Assembly (NCBI RefSeq): GCF_036323735.1
Contig: NC_086022.1
Span: 69,910,202-69,974,201, forward strand
Length of the DNA stretch: 64,000 nt
Direction of reading: 5' to 3'
DNA from: Rattus norvegicus
Taxonomy: Eukaryota > Chordata > Mammalia > Rodentia > Muridae
The notes beneath the pieces were generated by a model. It made no database searches, had not been told where the DNA came from, and saw only the letters and a list, made by a program, of their open reading frames with translations. Shown here one piece after another: positions 61,671 through 64,000 of this stretch. The position numbers were made by a program, and so were the translations under genes. Numbering within the stretch: position 1 is the stretch's first letter; the number at the start of each line of letters is the position of its first letter.

Positions 61671-61962
61671 TTTTTTTTTTATTTTATTTTATTTTTTTTA
61701 TTATCTTGAGTATTTCTTATATACATTTCAAGTGTTATTCCCTTTCCCGGTTTCCGGACAGACATCACCCTCCCCCCTCCCCTTCCTTGTGGGTGTTCCC
61801 CTCCCAAACCTCCCCCCATTGCCACCCTCCCCGCATAGTCTAGTTCACTGGGGGTTCAGTCTTAGCAGGACCCAGGGCTTCCCCTTCCACTGGTGCTCTT
61901 ACTAGGATATTCATTGCTACCTATGGGGACAGAGTCCAGGGTCAGTCCATGTATAGTCTTTA
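61671..61962 (-). mobile_element. 5'-truncated rat-type L1 3' end with target-site duplication
   Basis: The T-rich left end is the L1 A tail on the opposite strand. The C-rich 61767-61832 block is the complement of the polypurine tract. The right part (CCCTTCCACTGGTGCTCTTA, then AGTCCATGTATAGTCTT) matches the L1 at 13794-14370 in inverted orientation. A perfect 16-bp duplication TGACCTGGGCTTTCTT lies at 61655-61670 and 61963-61978. Only about 290 bp was copied. Confidence 0.96.
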
Positions 61963-61979
61963 TGACCTGGGCTTTCTTG

Positions 61980-64000
61980 CTCTGCATGTTGGAGTCCTGT
62001 GCCTTCCTTAGGCTCACATATGGTCAACATCCCTCAGAAGCTCTTCACTTGAACTCACAGCCTGGGAAGGTGCTGGCCTCACTGCGAGTGTCTGAGAGCA
62101 CAGCTTTCTGATCATCTCCTACCTCACTGGGGTGAAAGCTATAAAGCAGGAGGGTACCCTTCTTTGCTGGATGATCCCGTTGTCTTTCAGTCATCTTTAT
62201 GTTAAGCCTCACTGTGGTTTCAGGTTGATTTGGGTTCTTTCTGCTAAAAATGACATAAACGAAAGTCAGTCATTTTCTTCTATCACTTTTTTTTCAAGTC
62301 TTTGAACACTATTGAGTCTATAATTAATCTGATTTTACAACTGAATTCAGCCCAATTACCATTAACTGGGGGCTACTTGTATGTTAGACATTATCAGCCA
62401 GACACAACTGAAAACATGCATGCTTGACCCCTGCTTTCACAGGACACCCAGGCAAACTGTGGAGACAGGTAGGTTGTCACACATTGAGAGTGACAGGTGG
62501 AGGTCGCCATAGCAGAGAGGCCTGTAAAGACATTGGAGGAAACTCAAGGGGCGCCACTGTTGAGGTTGAAGGCGGCATCCAGGAAACATACCCATCCTCA
62601 GTCCCCGTAGGTCCTTCCAGTAATGAAACTGCTCTTTGACCTTCCGGAAGTAAGAGCCTAGGTCCTTACTCAACCCACTGTTGGATTTCCCGTGTTATTA
62701 GTACACTTCTGTTTTGATGTTTCACCATGTAAGTAAAGTCTGTTATGGATGAAGCAAGGATTCCTTATTACCTAAAAAATAGTACTTAAGGAGCTTTATA
62801 TAAAGCTGGAGTGTGAGTCTGTGATATTTGAACCCCACATTCCCCCATGTGGACCCCGGAAAGAAAGGAGCGCCGAGGTTGCGTCCTTCCAATGCCAGTA
62901 TGACAGAACCCAGCTGCACCTCCTCAGAGATCTTACCACATTCTTGGTTCTAATTTACTTAAAAATAACAGGTAATTAATTAAAATGCTCTCTGTGGCTC
63001 AGCTTTTAACATTAGCAGTTAAGCTCCGTGAAAATCACATTTCCCAGAAGCCTCTGGGAACAGCTTCTTATGGCTCCCGACTTAGTATGGCTGAGAGCAT
63101 TGCTGGGATGGTCTCTCCCCTCAGCCTTCTCATTTAAGACTCGTGAATAGGAAATGTCTCTGCTCACCTCAGGAGGATTTAAACCGAAAGTCTGTGTCTT
63201 TCCAAAGCTTGCCTTCCCGGAGAAGAGATGACTGCCTTCCCTAAGTGGCAAGTTTGTGAGGAGGTCAAGTTATGGGAGCCCAGACACAAATCTTCCCCAC
63301 TGATCCACTCCTCAGTGGCATAGACTACCTTGGAAGCTTGCTTTTTGTCTTTCATTTTCTGGCCTGACTATGACTCAACAGTTCTAGATGATACCTGTAG
63401 ATACAAATGTCCTCCGAGACAAATCATTCTAAAATGGAAGCCAGAGTTTAGCTGCAGTTGCCCACAGTTCTACAGCTTTCTCCATAATAGAGCTAGTATG
63501 GGACTCTGAGCTGGCAGCCCACCTCTCTTCTGTGTCGTCTCCACTCATTACAGTTTGAAGGTAGAACAGGGATAGATAATGAAGAGGCGTGAATAAATAT
63601 CATCCCTCAGAGACTTGAGAGGCAAGTAGAATAAAGAGACCAGGTAGAGGCCTATTTCTAGCTAGCATGATTGAGGGAGGAGTCCCCTCTGGGTGCTGAG
63701 GCACTCTAGGCTTCTGGGGGTTCTCATCCATTGCTACTGGATTTAGTTTCTGGCCTGCTGAGAAGCTACAATGAAAGTTGCCCTTAGCCTCTGGACCTTT
63801 CTCTTCTGAGCATCTTCCTCCCTCCCACTGGGAGTCATCATTCCACCAGACTCGGGTAGTGAGAGACGTCATGATGGGTTCCTTAGATCTGTGAAGAAGC
63901 CAGTAAAGAAGTGTTATTAATTAGACTCCATGTCTAAAAGGCATCCTAGATCTCTTTGGGTCACATGTGATAAAGACGGGTCTTGTTCTGCTCTCAGCAG
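61980..64000. other. Unique intronic sequence to the right edge
   Basis: No repeat, RNA gene or exon recognised apart from a short T run near 62288. No TMEM178-like coding is seen here. Confidence 0.4.

Overview
The window reads as rodent nuclear DNA, most likely rat. Three ID elements (the tRNA-Ala-derived SINE that expanded in the rat lineage) sit with B1, B2/B3 and B4-type SINEs, rat-type L1 3' ends and many (CA)n tracts, and there is no prokaryotic gene organisation. Repeat families are named from remembered consensus phrases, not from a search, so subfamily names are provisional.

Only one real coding segment was found: a 138-bp exon at 44857-44994 on the plus strand with textbook splice signals. 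It encodes the end of the extracellular loop, transmembrane helix 2 and the start of helix 3 of a TMEM178-family four-pass membrane protein. The residues fit TMEM178B better than TMEM178A. The exon is phase 1 on both sides. No other Tmem178b exon was recognised, so the window appears to be two long partial introns, 1-44856 and 44995-64000, around one internal exon.

Layout. 1-9 kb: mostly unique intron, an ancient L1M split by a B4-type SINE beside a 111-bp pure-pyrimidine tract, a 34-bp AT palindrome, an 83-bp Z-DNA-prone (CG)n(CA)n tract and a hAT-Charlie (URR1-like) element. 9-23 kb: MIR, B3/B4 SINEs, a 5'-truncated L1 nested in a MaLR-type LTR, and further MaLR fragments. 23-35 kb: B4/B1/B2 SINEs, a hexanucleotide-rich rodent repeat, MIRs, an ID element, then L2 and L1 remnants carrying (ATG)n and (CA)n. 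35-48 kb: the quietest stretch, with the exon. 48-57 kb: a B4 SINE, an L2, a near-perfect 60-nt palindrome, a SINE interrupted by an ID, a second URR1-like element and a very young-looking ID. 57-64 kb: a rodent LTR-like repeat interrupted by a 158-bp segment duplicated about 530 bp downstream, a CA-rich minisatellite, MIRs and a second young L1 end.

No new multi-gene system is visible. The best leads are the 60-nt hairpin at 50393-50452 and the local duplicative insertion at 58751-58908. The other open frames in the window are chance frames or translations of microsatellites and SINEs.
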